From contig NZ_CP194857.1 in NCBI RefSeq assembly GCF_051020515.1, positions 3,720,001 to 3,784,000 on the forward strand: a stretch of 64,000 nt of DNA, read 5' to 3'. Below, in pieces: positions 1 through 8,947 of this stretch (the first letter of the stretch is position 1; every line of letters begins with the position of its first letter). The notes under the pieces were generated by a model, which was not told the DNA's origin, did no database searches, and saw only the letters and a list, made by a program, of their open reading frames with translations. A program made the translations under genes and the position numbers. This DNA comes from CALKWS01 sp051020515. Its GTDB lineage: Bacteria > Actinomycetota > Actinomycetes > Actinomycetales > Beutenbergiaceae.

Positions 1-1
1 G

Positions 2-775
2 GAGCAACGTCAGGATGGGCTGGAGCAGCAGCGGCGGGAGCGGGAGAATGCCGCGGCAGCCGCAGCGCTGAACGTGCAGCCGGCGGCATCGGAATCGGAT
101 GTCTCCGCAGACGCAACTGGTGAGGACTCCGGTGGTGTCGACTCTGCTGATGAGGGCTCTGCTGCTTCCGACGACTCCGCGGACTCGGGACGTGCTGAGT
201 CCGAAGACGACAGTTCCGATGGCCCCGGGGACTCCACCCCTTCACCAAGTCCGAGCCCAAGTCCAAGCCCGAGTCCGAGCCCGAGCCCAAGTCCGAGTCC
301 GAGCCCGACCACCCCTCCTTCGGACGATGGCGGCTCCGGTAACGGTGACTCTGGCAGCGAGGACTCGGGTAACAGCGGTGGCAGCAATGGCGGCACCGGC
401 GGGTCCGCTGCCAGCACCGGCCAGGCCGCGCTGAACTGGGCCATGGGCCAACTTGGTACGCCCTACCAGTGGGGTGGTGCCGGCCCGAACGGATATGACT
501 GCTCCGGCCTGACTATGCGGGCATACCAGAACGCCGGGGTCAACCTGCCGCGTACCTCCAGGGAACAGTACGACGCCGTCAACAAAGTGCCTTTGGACCA
601 GAGGCGACCCGGCGATCTGATCTTCTACTCCAACAACGGGCAGGCCAGTGGCATCTACCACGTGGCAATCTACGCCGGGAACGGCATGCGGGTGCAGTCT
701 CCCCGGCCAGGTTCAACGGTAGAACACGTAACGGCATGGTGGACCAACGTGCTGCCGATGGCCGGCCGCCCCTGA
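2..775 (+). CDS. NlpC/P60 (C40) cell-wall endopeptidase, 5' end outside window
   Basis: The reading frame is already open at base 2, so the start lies to the left. The visible part begins with a Glu/Gln/Arg/Ala-rich stretch that looks like the end of a coiled coil. It continues through an acidic Ser/Asp-rich linker and a Pro-Ser repeat, then ends in a C-terminal NlpC/P60 domain of about 115 residues. The domain shows the catalytic Cys in YDCSGLT and the catalytic His in YHVAIYAG. Coiled coil, linker and C40 domain is the usual plan of secreted actinobacterial D,L-endopeptidases (RipA/CwlO-like) that cut peptidoglycan stem peptides. The signal peptide is not visible. A hairpin follows six bases after the stop. 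Confidence 0.88.
   Translation, partial: EQRQDGLEQQRRERENAAAAAALNVQPAASESDVSADATGEDSGGVDSADEGSAASDDSADSGRAESEDDSSDGPGDSTPSPSPSPSPSPSPSPSPSPSPSPTTPPSDDGGSGNGDSGSEDSGNSGGSNGGTGGSAASTGQAALNWAMGQLGTPYQWGGAGPNGYDCSGLTMRAYQNAGVNLPRTSREQYDAVNKVPLDQRRPGDLIFYSNNGQASGIYHVAIYAGNGMRVQSPRPGSTVEHVTAWWTNVLPMAGRP
241..309 (+). repeat. Hexanucleotide repeat coding a Pro-Ser linker
   Basis: About eleven imperfect copies of a 6-bp unit (CC-G/A-AG-T/C) encode an alternating Pro-Ser stretch between the acidic linker and the peptidase domain of the first gene. It is a likely extended wall-spanning spacer and may vary in length between strains. Confidence 0.8.
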
Positions 776-780
776 CCGGG

Positions 781-827
781 CACAAGTTCAACTCGAGTTC
801 GATAACGGTCGAGTTCGATGACTTGTG
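781..827 (+). terminator. Hairpin after the NlpC/P60 gene
   Basis: CACAAGTTCAACTCGA pairs with a downstream TCGAGTT...GACTTGTG, giving an interrupted stem six bases after the stop codon. There is no clear T run, so it is only a probable terminator. Confidence 0.5.
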
Positions 828-961
828 TTAAGTCGCAGGACATCGGTGCCGAAGACCAGCCGCACGGCGTCGGAGTCGGTTGACAAAGCCCTGGGCAGTT
901 CGGCCTGCATGCTGGCCGGCCAGGTGTGCGGACCGGACCGGCACGTGCCACATGCGGGCGG

Positions 962-1405
962 CTATGTGCGGGACTGTCCAAGTTCGACACTTCTGTCATA
1001 GGCGGTACGCACCTGCTCCAGGTCCACACCGGCCCGCACGCAGTCGGCGATGCCGGCGGGGCCGAGGTTGCGGTCCAGGTAGGCCCCGAAGTCGGGCTCG
1101 TCTTTACCGGCCGGCACCCACCGGGCGCACTCGGTAGCGTTGTTGCCGGCGAAGGTTGCCGCCGTCTGCAGGTCTCCTGCCAGTCCGATTTCGTCCAGGT
1201 GTGCAAGTTCATCGGCGTCGAGTCCGCGGTTCCAGCGCTGGATGCAGCCTTTGCGCCATCCGGGTCCGCGACGGGCCATCGGCTCGGGCAAGTCGTACGG
1301 CATTTCGGAGGGGTGGGCGCGGGTCAGTTCACTGCCCGCCCAGTGGGAGTCCTCACCGACGAAGCCGAATGCTCCCCGGTATGGGTCGTGCCAGGCGCGG
1401 GCGTC
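962..1405 (-). pseudogene. C-terminal fragment of an unrecognised protein
   Basis: The minus strand encodes about 145 residues with natural composition (acidic, few low-complexity runs) ending at a TAG. It includes stretches such as RGLDADELAHLDEIGLAGD and CVRAGVDLEQVRTAYD. Upstream of about 1405 the same frame turns into Pro/Ser/Arg-rich sequence typical of a non-coding frame, and I find no convincing start or ribosome site. I do not recognise the family. The best reading is the remains of a gene cut by rearrangement next to the IS1380 element. The remaining bases between 776 and 1786 show no other gene. Confidence 0.3.
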
Positions 1406-1786
1406 GGAGGCCAGCCACGCCGGCGACGCAGGTGCGTGGCACCCAGTGGGTAGCCGAGTGCACCACGGCCAGGGGCTTGCGGGCGGCTTGCCCCGGTGAG
1501 CGGTCAAACGGGGACTCTTGTGACATGTGCGCTGCGATGTCCGAATCGAGTCATCTGCCGACGACGGTGGCTTAAGGCGCAAGTTGCAGGGCCACATCTG
1601 AGGTGACGCGGGGCAACTCGGCGAACTGGCCACCGCTCGGTTGGCCTAAGCCTCGATCCACCGATGGGCTGGGCGCCGGGTCCTGAATCGGCGCTGGCGT
1701 GATGTGGGCGGTTGAAGGCGCGCGGCAGTAGCCGGTCTGTCCGGCATTTCCACTTGGCTTTCGGTCGGAGGGGCAGGAAGAGGGGG

Positions 1787-3193
1787 TCAAGGCGCCGGGG
1801 CTCGGGCGGGGAACACGGCGTCGTAGAGCGCGACCCAGGCCTGTGCCCATGGCCAGTTGAGCGGTAGGTGCAGATGTAGTCGTCGCGCGGTGCTGGCGAC
1901 CCGGGCGGGGATGTTGATGAGCTTGCGCCGGATCGTGGGGGTCGTGGCTCGCAGCAGTGAGGGCGTCTGGGTGAGGGTGGCGGCGGCGCGGGTGAGGTTG
2001 AAGGCCATCACGGCGCAGATGAGCCAGGCGGCGTTGGCGTTGAACACTCCCGAGGGCATGTGGGCCAGCGCGGAGGCTTTGAGGTCGGCGTTGACGTTCT
2101 CGATGATCGCGTGACGGCGGTGGACCTGGTCGGCAACGACGGTGTCGCGCTCGGTGGACGGGGTGGTGGTGAAGAAGGCGTGGAAGCGCCAGAGGTCGAA
2201 CAGTGTCGCCTGGCCGTCGCTCTTGTTGGGGTTGAGCTCGGGGATGCGACGGACCACCAGCCGGCCGGGGATCTGCTCGGCCTTCTTGCGGGAGGAGAAC
2301 GCAGTGAAGGGGATCTCGGCGACTTCAGCCCGAGAGATCCACCGGTCGGTGTCTTGGTCGTAGATGGCCTCGGTGTACTTGATCGGCTGCCAGGCGTCGT
2401 CGGCGATGGCTGCGATGGCTCGCTTGACAGGCTGGTCCATCCGCGCAGTGATCGATACCTGAGCCCCGGTGCCGAGCACCGAGGCGACCATCGCGTGGGA
2501 GTAGAACGCCGAGTCGGTGCGCACCAACACGTCACGGCCGGCGAGTTGGGTGCGGCTCACCAGGGCCAGTGCGTCGATGGCCAGCCGGGCCGCGCCACGC
2601 GCCGAGCCAGCGCTGCCCTTTCGCAGTCGCTGGGCGGCGATCACCGGCGCGAAGTCCCCGGCCGAGACGGTTGCCAGCAGCGCGTTCAGGCCCCGGACTC
2701 CGGAGTAGCCGAACGATGCGCCCTGTTTGGCGTAGCCGTGGACTTCGATGATGGTGTCGTCGATATCGACCATCACGGTGTCGCTGCCCTCCTGCTGGTC
2801 GCCGAGCAGTGCGCTGTCCGCGGCGAGGTTGATGAGGAACCGGGATGCCACCGCGTCGCCCTGGCGGACATGACCAAAGGTGAACGTGCGCAGGAACGAG
2901 CCCAACGTCGAGGGCGCGTAGGGGCGGTCGAAGATCTTGCCCATCGCGCCGTGGCGAAGCACGGCCATGTCATCGATGCTGTCGGCGCCGGTGGCCATGC
3001 CCGCCACCAGCGAGGACAGCTTCAGGCCCGCGTTGGCGCCCTTGTCACCCGGCACGCTCAGGTGCTCATCGCCCAACTCGCGTAGACCGGCTCTGTCAGC
3101 CAGCGCGACCAGCGGGACCAGGCCGGCTGACGATACGAGATTGGGCTCGTCGAACCTCGCGGAAGTCACGGAATGGGTATGAGACAGTTGCAT
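1787..3193 (-). CDS. IS1380-family transposase
   Basis: This 468-residue transposase is of normal length for IS1380 elements. Candidate DDE residues are visible: Asp in MVDIDDTIIEVHGYAKQG, Asp in VRTDSAFYS, and Glu in RRHAIIENVNADLK. The frame is intact and starts at an ATG directly behind an inverted-repeat pair. It is probably an active or recently active insertion sequence between the cell-wall gene and the copper region. The far end of the element, beyond the transposase stop, could not be fixed by eye. Confidence 0.9.
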   Translation of the reverse strand: MQLSHTHSVTSARFDEPNLVSSAGLVPLVALADRAGLRELGDEHLSVPGDKGANAGLKLSSLVAGMATGADSIDDMAVLRHGAMGKIFDRPYAPSTLGSFLRTFTFGHVRQGDAVASRFLINLAADSALLGDQQEGSDTVMVDIDDTIIEVHGYAKQGASFGYSGVRGLNALLATVSAGDFAPVIAAQRLRKGSAGSARGAARLAIDALALVSRTQLAGRDVLVRTDSAFYSHAMVASVLGTGAQVSITARMDQPVKRAIAAIADDAWQPIKYTEAIYDQDTDRWISRAEVAEIPFTAFSSRKKAEQIPGRLVVRRIPELNPNKSDGQATLFDLWRFHAFFTTTPSTERDTVVADQVHRRHAIIENVNADLKASALAHMPSGVFNANAAWLICAVMAFNLTRAAATLTQTPSLLRATTPTIRRKLINIPARVASTARRLHLHLPLNWPWAQAWVALYDAVFPARAPAP

Positions 3194-3197
3194 CTAC

Positions 3198-3269
3198 GAG
3201 ATGCCCCTCTTGAGCTGGCGATACGGACCTTAGATAAGTCGCATCTTCCCAGGTCAGAGGGGCATTCTC
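3198..3269. repeat. Inverted-repeat pair at the transposase 5' end (candidate IS1380 end)
   Basis: GAGATGCCCCTCTTGAGCTG (3198-3217) is an imperfect inverted copy of CCAGGTCAGAGGGGCATTCTC-like sequence at 3249-3269. The outer copy probably marks the end of the element. The inner copy may be a regulatory or duplicated end. No matching end was found with confidence beyond 1786. Confidence 0.45.
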
Positions 3270-3597
3270 ATGCCCCCACGCTCACCAACGCCGCTTCTAC
3301 ATCGGTGGATCCAGGCTAAGGGCTGGCGTGCGATGTCCTGATTTCTCATGGTCATCATGTGTGCGGGACGAGTGGAGACGTCGAGGTCACGAGCGGGTGG
3401 CCTACTGGTGCCGGTTGTCGTCCAATGGTCCCCTGCTCAGCCAGCAGTACGTGCATTGCCGGGCTCGTGGTGGAGCACCCGCATGGGTACCGATCGCGAC
3501 GGGGTGAGGTCCAACTTGTCAGAGTTGCAGCCAGGCATGGGGAAACCGTGTTCAGCCAGTCGATGGCCAACCCTCGGCGCGGGGATGATGTGGTCGA
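3270..3597. other. Intergenic stretch without a convincing gene
   Basis: Short frames exist on both strands, but none has natural composition or a ribosome site. Its only recognisable content is at its right edge, the CopR-like box before the DUF305 gene. Confidence 0.5.
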
Positions 3598-3617
3598 TGA
3601 AGACTCGATGAAGATTC
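3598..3617 (+). promoter_or_regulatory. CopR-like direct repeat upstream of DUF305 gene
   Basis: TGAAGACTC-GA-TGAAGATTC is two 9-bp half-sites 11 bp apart. It closely resembles the tandem TGAAGATTT repeat described for CopR of Corynebacterium glutamicum. It lies about 100 bp before the DUF305 start. The same arrangement recurs at 11451, 37216 and 37439 (inverted). Confidence 0.65.
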
Positions 3618-3715
3618 GCCGGTCTCCGATCGTGGCGGCCTGTCCCCGCGTGCGGCGTGGTTAGCCTGGACGAAACCCCTCAAGGGGACGACCCTGCGGC
3701 TGGGAGGTTGCTGCG

Positions 3716-4399
3716 GTGCTCATGCCCGCCGGCCCGGGTCGAACGAAATTCACTAGATCTTGGAGAGCCGTGCCACCCACCACCCGACTCACCACAGTTG
3801 TGGGTGGGATTTCGCTTGCCATAACTCTGGCCGCGTGCGGCGATAGCGGGGTTACCCCGTCGAGCGAGCCAGCCAGCGTTACCGCCGTCGAGACGACTGA
3901 CAGCCCACCGGGAATCGATGACCACGGTTGGCATAACGACGACGACACGATGTTCGCTCAGATGATGATCATCCACCATGAGGGTGCCATCGAGATGGCT
4001 GACCTGGCCGTGGAGCGGGCCGACAGCCAGCAGGTGCGTAGTTTGGCTGAGGGCATCTCTGCGGCTCAGGGTCCTGAGATTCGACAGATGACTTCGTGGC
4101 TGGAGTTTTGGGACGAAGAGGTCTCCCCGCCGGCGCACGACGTTATGGCTCATGAGGGCATGGAGATGGAGGGTATGAACCAGCAGGAGGCCATGTCCGA
4201 GTTGGAGTCGCTCTCGGGTGCTGGCTTCGACCGGCGCTTTTTGGAACTCATGATCGCTCACCATCGTGGTGCGGTCGAGATGGCCGAGACCCATGTGTAC
4301 GCGGGACAAAACCGCGAAGCGCTGGAACTCGCAAAAACGATCATCATTGACCAGCAAGATGAGATAACCCAGATGGAAGAACTTCTTGAAGGACTCTGA
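3716..4399 (+). CDS. DUF305 copper-associated lipoprotein
   Basis: This 227-residue exported protein has an N-terminal hydrophobic signal ending in a lipobox (LAAC, Cys at about residue 41). DUF305 follows with its two ferritin-like helical repeats, visible as MIIHHEGAIEMADLA and MIAHHRGAVEMAETH. DUF305 proteins (CopM-like) bind copper through His and Met residues, and the linker here has a Met/Glu-rich segment. The GTG start has GGAGGT nine bases upstream, and an in-frame ATG six bases later is possible. A CopR-like box upstream suggests induction by copper. The cytochrome maturation operon follows in the same direction. Confidence 0.88.
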   Translation: MLMPAGPGRTKFTRSWRAVPPTTRLTTVVGGISLAITLAACGDSGVTPSSEPASVTAVETTDSPPGIDDHGWHNDDDTMFAQMMIIHHEGAIEMADLAVERADSQQVRSLAEGISAAQGPEIRQMTSWLEFWDEEVSPPAHDVMAHEGMEMEGMNQQEAMSELESLSGAGFDRRFLELMIAHHRGAVEMAETHVYAGQNREALELAKTIIIDQQDEITQMEELLEGL

Positions 4400-4540
4400 C
4401 GCCTTGGCTTCGGCGGATAAGTTGCTCCGGCTCCTCCGCTGGTCTCTGATCCCGCTCTCCGGAAGGCAGCAGGCCATCCCGGCTAGAAAGGGCATATACC
4501 ACCCGAGGGTCCCCGCCGGCGGTCGGAGTGATGTGAGTTC

Positions 4541-5215
4541 ATGATCGAGCCCATTGGACAGACGGTCGCGAGCAAGGCACGCAAACCGCGAGCGTACGCC
4601 GCCGGTAAGAGAGTTGGCCGTGCTCGCGTACTAACGCCGAGGGGATGGGTCCTGAGTGTCGTGATGGTTCTGGCGTTGGTGGCTGGATGCACGAGCGCCG
4701 ATGGCGGGAGCGGCGACGCCGCATCCGATGTCGCGGGTGCCGGATATGTCGCCGGGGATGGCAGCGTGGAGACGTGGGCGGCTGCGGACCGCGGTGCAGC
4801 GGTGGACTTGTCCGGGGTGTCCTATGACTCCGAGGACATCGACCTGGCGGACCTGCGTGGTCAGGTGGTGGTGGTGAACTTCTGGTACGCCAATTGCCCC
4901 CCGTGCCGCAAGGAAGCCCCCGACCTGGCTGAGTTGTCCGAGCAGTACGAGCCCGACGGCGTGCGGTTCCTGGGAGTGAATCACATCGACGCACCGGGTA
5001 CCGCTCAGGCTTTCGAGCGGCGTTTCGCCATCCCTTACCCATCGCTGCATGACAGTGAGTCTGCTGGGGTGGCCGCCATGCAGGGGGTGGTGCCGTTGCG
5101 GGCGATGCCTACCACGGTGGTGCTGGACCGCGAGGGCCGGGTGGCCGCCCGGATACTGGGGTTGGCCGAGCGCAGCGTCTTGTCCACGCTGATCGCAGAG
5201 ACGCTGGAGGAGTAA
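4541..5215 (+). CDS. TlpA/ResA-like thiol-disulfide lipoprotein
   Basis: This 224-residue protein has a hydrophobic signal and lipobox LVAGC near residue 50, then a thioredoxin fold with the active-site motif WYANCPPCRKE and a cis-Pro region in RAMPTT. Proteins of this type reduce apocytochrome c haem-binding cysteines outside the membrane. It is the first gene of a system II cytochrome c maturation operon. Its stop codon overlaps the ccdA start by one base. The start has a weak upstream GGAG, so an internal start is possible. Copper oxidises thiols, so its place beside a copper lipoprotein is sensible but not proof of a copper role. Confidence 0.88.
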   Translation: MIEPIGQTVASKARKPRAYAAGKRVGRARVLTPRGWVLSVVMVLALVAGCTSADGGSGDAASDVAGAGYVAGDGSVETWAAADRGAAVDLSGVSYDSEDIDLADLRGQVVVVNFWYANCPPCRKEAPDLAELSEQYEPDGVRFLGVNHIDAPGTAQAFERRFAIPYPSLHDSESAGVAAMQGVVPLRAMPTTVVLDREGRVAARILGLAERSVLSTLIAETLEE

Positions 5216-5997
5216 TGGGCTGGCTGGAGCAGTTGGGCGCTGATTTCGCCCAGACCATCTATAGCGGTCCGGTGCTGGCCGCGTTGCCGGTGGCGCTGCT
5301 GGCCGGACTGGTCTCCTTTGCCTCCCCCTGCGTGCTGCCGTTAGTACCTGGTTACGTGGGTTACGTCTCTGGGATGAGCGGGGCCGATACGCCGGGTCAG
5401 GGTGAGGCCGGGCGCGGTTCCAAGATGCGGCTGCTGTTCGGGGTGGGCCTGTTCATTCTCGGGTTCACCGCGGTGTTCGTCGCCCTGACGATGGCGCTGA
5501 GCACCGCCGGGTTGTGGCTGGTGCGCTGGCAGGACCTGATCACCCGGCTGCTGGGGGTGCTGGTAGTGGTGTTGGGTTTGGCGTTCATCGGCAAGGTTGG
5601 GTTCCTGCAACGGCAGTTGCGTCTGCCGGTCAGCCCCAGGGCTGGGGTGTTGGGCGCTCCGGTACTGGGCGTGGTCTTCGGGTTGGGCTGGACCCCGTGT
5701 ATGGGTCCCACCCTGGCTGCAGTGCTGGCCCTGGCCCACGACGCCGCTGACCCCGGCCGGGCACTCGTGCTGGTGATCGCCTACTGCCTGGGTCTGGGAG
5801 TGCCGTTCGTGATGGTGGGCTTGGGGATGAAGTCCTCGGAGAAGATGATGGGATTCATGCGTCGTCACCGTGTGGTGATCATGCGCACCGGGGGAATCAT
5901 GCTGGTGCTCATCGGCCTGGCTCTGGTCACTGGGTTGTGGGGGGCGTTGACGCAGTGGATGCAGGGCTACATCGCCAACTTCGAGACGATCATCTGA
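5215..5997 (+). CDS. ccdA: Cytochrome c biogenesis protein CcdA
   Basis: This 260-residue integral membrane protein has the CcdA/DsbD pattern. It has about six transmembrane segments, with one cysteine in FASPCVLPLVPGY and its partner in GLGWTPCMGPTLAA. It passes electrons from cytoplasmic thioredoxin across the membrane to the TlpA/ResA-like protein encoded just upstream. It is translationally coupled on both sides: its ATG overlaps the previous stop, and its TGA overlaps the ATG of resB. Confidence 0.93.
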   Translation: MGWLEQLGADFAQTIYSGPVLAALPVALLAGLVSFASPCVLPLVPGYVGYVSGMSGADTPGQGEAGRGSKMRLLFGVGLFILGFTAVFVALTMALSTAGLWLVRWQDLITRLLGVLVVVLGLAFIGKVGFLQRQLRLPVSPRAGVLGAPVLGVVFGLGWTPCMGPTLAAVLALAHDAADPGRALVLVIAYCLGLGVPFVMVGLGMKSSEKMMGFMRRHRVVIMRTGGIMLVLIGLALVTGLWGALTQWMQGYIANFETII

Positions 5998-7778
5998 TGC
6001 CCGGCTACATCCCAGAGGGCCTGCGCGGCTCGGAGCAAGACGACTCCGGCCTCCCAGCACCGCACGGCCCCGCCCCGTCGGCGGGCAGTGCCGGCGATGC
6101 CGTTAAGACCGCGCAGACGTCCGGGGCAACCAGGACCGACCTGGCTGCCCATCAGCGGTCTGCCACGGCAAGTGCGGGCGGGCGAGTTGCGTCGTCGTCG
6201 GGTCGTTCCAAGGGATTAGGGGTACGTGGCTGGGCGCGTTGGATGTGGCGCCAGTTGACCAGCATGCGGGTGGCGTTGCTGCTGCTGTTGCTGTTGACGG
6301 TGGTGGCCATGCCCGGGGCGTTCTTTCCCCAGCGGCGGGTCGACCCCAACCTGGTGAACCAGTTCTATGCGGACAATCCGACCCTGGCGTCCTGGCTGGA
6401 CCGGGCGTACATGTTCGATGTGTTCTCCTCGCCGTGGTTCTCCGCGGTCTATCTGCTGTTGTTCACTTCCCTGATCGGGTGCATCGTGCCGCGAAGCATT
6501 GCCCATGCCAGGGCGTTGCGGGCCGAACCGACCAAGGTGCCGGCTCGGTTCTCCCGGTTTCCGGTGCGCTCCCAGCGCTTGGTGCACGCAACTCCTGAAC
6601 AGGTGCGTGCGCGCCTGCATGAAGGCATGGGACGGCGCTACCGGACCAGATTGGGCACCGAGAACAAGCCCAGGCAAGGCGCGGTGCATACTATCTCCGC
6701 TGAGCGCGGGTACGGCAAGGAGACCGGCAATATCATCTTCCATCTAGCGTTGGTGGGGCTGCTGGTGGTCACGGCCTGGGGGGAACTGGTGCATTACCGG
6801 GGGCAGGCGATGATCACCGAGGGATCCACCTTCGTCAACTCTGCGCTGGACTATGATTTCTTCGAGGCCGGGGGCGTTGTTCGACGTCGATGCGGTGGAC
6901 CCTTACCGGATCCGTCTTGATGAGTCGTCGTGCCGGAGTTTACCGTCGATGCCCAGGCCCGGGACTTCACCGCCTACGTCACCTTGTTCGAGACCGACGG
7001 TACCACCAGCGAGCCGACGATCCGGGTGAACCACCCCCTGAGCGTGGGCGGGTCGCGGGTGTATCTGATGGGCAACGGGTTCGCCCCGGACCTGACCATC
7101 ATCGATGCCAGCGGGCAGGTCGCCCACGACGGGCCGGTGCCGTTCATTCCGGCCGATGATGACCCGGGGTATGGCTCCACCGGGGTGGTGATGGTGCCCT
7201 CTGCGAATGACGGGGAGTTGCAGTTGGCGTTCAATGGCTCGCTGCTGCCCACCGCAGCGCAGGATGCGGAGGGTGCCTATGTGTCCTCGATCCACCCGCT
7301 ACCGATGGACCCGGTGATGCTGCTGCAGATGTACACCGGGGACTTGGGCCTGGACGAGGGCGTGCCGCGCAATATGTTCGTGCTGGACACCGATGGTCTG
7401 GAGCAGGTCATCACTACCGGGCAGGACGGCACCGAAGGTCCGGTGCAACTGGAGCTGCGCCCGGGCCAGAGCGTGGACCTGCCCGACGGGCAGGGTACGT
7501 TGACCTTCAACGACCTGCCCCGGTTCGTGGCGTTGGACCTGCGTTATGACCCGGCCCCGCTTTGGCAGGGGATCTTCGCCACGCTGGCTTTCGGCGGGTT
7601 GATCGCCGCGCTGTTTCTGCCCCGGCGGCGGATCTGGGTGCGTCTGGTGCCCGGGGAGCGGGGCACGACAGTGGTGCATGCCGCAGCATTGGCGCGCAAT
7701 GACGACTCAGGTCTGCGCGGTGAACTTGATCGGGTCCTGAGTGTATTGCCCGGTCCGGGCGCAAGGGAGAAAAAATGA
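5997..7778 (+). pseudogene. resB: ResB-like cytochrome c biogenesis protein, two compensating frameshifts
   Basis: The gene starts at the ATG overlapping the ccdA stop and would encode about 593 residues. These comprise a long polar N-terminal tail, transmembrane segments (one near residue 95), a large extracytoplasmic domain and a final membrane helix before the C-terminus. The frame is lost in a run of five G at about 6870 and hits a TGA at 6918-6920. It is regained near 6923, after which the protein continues as VPEFTVDAQARDF. Removing one G and restoring one T before CGTCGTG gives continuous ResB sequence. ResB with CcsA forms the haem delivery and ligation complex. The paired one-base changes within 55 bp could be a true allele or sequence errors. 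Its stop overlaps ccsA (ATGA). Confidence 0.8.
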
Positions 7779-8872
7779 ACGAGCAACTGGGCACGATTAG
7801 CACGTTGTTGATTTACGGCACCATCAGCGCCTACGTGGTGGCGATGGTGGGCTTCGCGGTGGACCTGTCCGGGTTCGGCAAGGGGGCAGACCCGGGCCGG
7901 GCCCGCAAGGCGGTGGGCATCGCGATGAGCACCAGTTGGCTCGGGCTGATCTTTCACGTCGGGGCAGTGGTGCTGCGCGCGATCGCCGCCGAGCGGGTGC
8001 CGTGGGCGGACATGTATGAGTTCACCCTGATGTCGACGATGTTCACCATGGTGGTGTTCATGGTGGTCAACCGGCACAAGGATGTCCGTTACCTGGGGAC
8101 GCTGGTCTTGCTGATCAACGTGGTCGCGCTGCTCATTGCTATCACGCTGCTGTACACCGTCGCCGACGGGGTGCAGCCGGCACTGCAGTCCTACTGGCTG
8201 GTGATCCACGTATCGGTTGCCTCGCTGGCGACCGCGTTGTTCTGCGTGGGCGCAGCACTGTCAGTGCTGCAACTGGTGCGTGGAGGTGACGAACGACGGC
8301 GGGAAGCCGAGCATGCCCAGTCCGGCGGATCAAGGCGGCAGCCGTTAGGCGGCCGCGGTGTCGAGGGCCGTAGCGGTGCGCACGGTGCTCGCACGGGCAG
8401 TGCTAGCGCAGGCGCCGACGGCACCCGGGGTGCCACGCTGGTGGCGCAGGAGGCACAGCCCACCGAGGGTGAAGTCGCATCGATGGACCTGGGCGGACAG
8501 GAGCCACAGACGTTGCCGGCCCGGCCCACGTTCTGGTCCCGGCTGTTGGACGCCTTCCCCGCAGAGGAGACCCTGGAGCGATTGTCCTACCGGCTGAACG
8601 CCGTGGGCCTAGTGGGCTGGACCTTCGTGCTCATCACCGGATCGATCTGGGCCGAGTACGCCTGGGGCCGGGCGTGGGGCTGGGACCCCAAGGAGGTCGT
8701 CTCGCTGATGGTGTGGATCATCTATGCCGCATACTGCCACGTGCGGCTGACCACCGGCTGGAGCAAGAAGGCCTTCGCCTACTTCTCCCTGGCCGGGTTC
8801 GCGGCACTGATGTTCAACTACTACGGCGTGAACATTTTCATCAACTCCCTGCACTCCTACGCCGGGGTCTGA
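7775..8872 (+). CDS. ccsA: Cytochrome c haem lyase subunit CcsA/CcsB-like
   Basis: This 365-residue polytopic membrane protein has the haem-handling tryptophan-rich motif WGRAWGWDPKEV near residue 296 and conserved histidines in flanking helices (for example LIFHVGAV, YWLVIHVSVA, INSLHSYAGV). A low-complexity cytoplasmic loop of about 90 residues sits between the two halves, as is common in actinobacteria. With ResB it attaches haem to apocytochrome c outside the membrane. It starts at the ATGA overlap with resB and is the last gene of the operon. Confidence 0.92.
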   Translation: MNEQLGTISTLLIYGTISAYVVAMVGFAVDLSGFGKGADPGRARKAVGIAMSTSWLGLIFHVGAVVLRAIAAERVPWADMYEFTLMSTMFTMVVFMVVNRHKDVRYLGTLVLLINVVALLIAITLLYTVADGVQPALQSYWLVIHVSVASLATALFCVGAALSVLQLVRGGDERRREAEHAQSGGSRRQPLGGRGVEGRSGAHGARTGSASAGADGTRGATLVAQEAQPTEGEVASMDLGGQEPQTLPARPTFWSRLLDAFPAEETLERLSYRLNAVGLVGWTFVLITGSIWAEYAWGRAWGWDPKEVVSLMVWIIYAAYCHVRLTTGWSKKAFAYFSLAGFAALMFNYYGVNIFINSLHSYAGV

Positions 8873-8947
8873 GCGGGCAACAACTGCGTTCGTCGGGTAG
8901 GGGCCAATGGCGGTGACATGGCGGGTCAGTGACGAGGGGCCAGTTCG

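Noticed and set aside
241..309. Short tandem repeat considered as a CRISPR or regulatory array
   Set aside because: The 6-bp unit has no spacers and keeps reading frame, coding a Pro-Ser linker in a wall peptidase.
1764..1777. GGTCGGAGGGGCA considered as the second end of the IS1380 element
   Set aside because: It is in the same orientation as the end at 3251-3263, so it is a direct, not inverted, copy; chance similarity is likely.
2060..3085. Long plus-strand open frame opposite the IS1380 transposase
   Set aside because: Exact antisense of a recognisable DDE transposase; no ribosome site and Gly/Val/Arg-biased composition typical of high-GC shadow frames.
4495..4525. ATATACCACCCGAGGGTCC considered as a CsoR operator before the TlpA gene
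   Set aside because: Symmetry is poor compared with the sites at 21856 and 37502.
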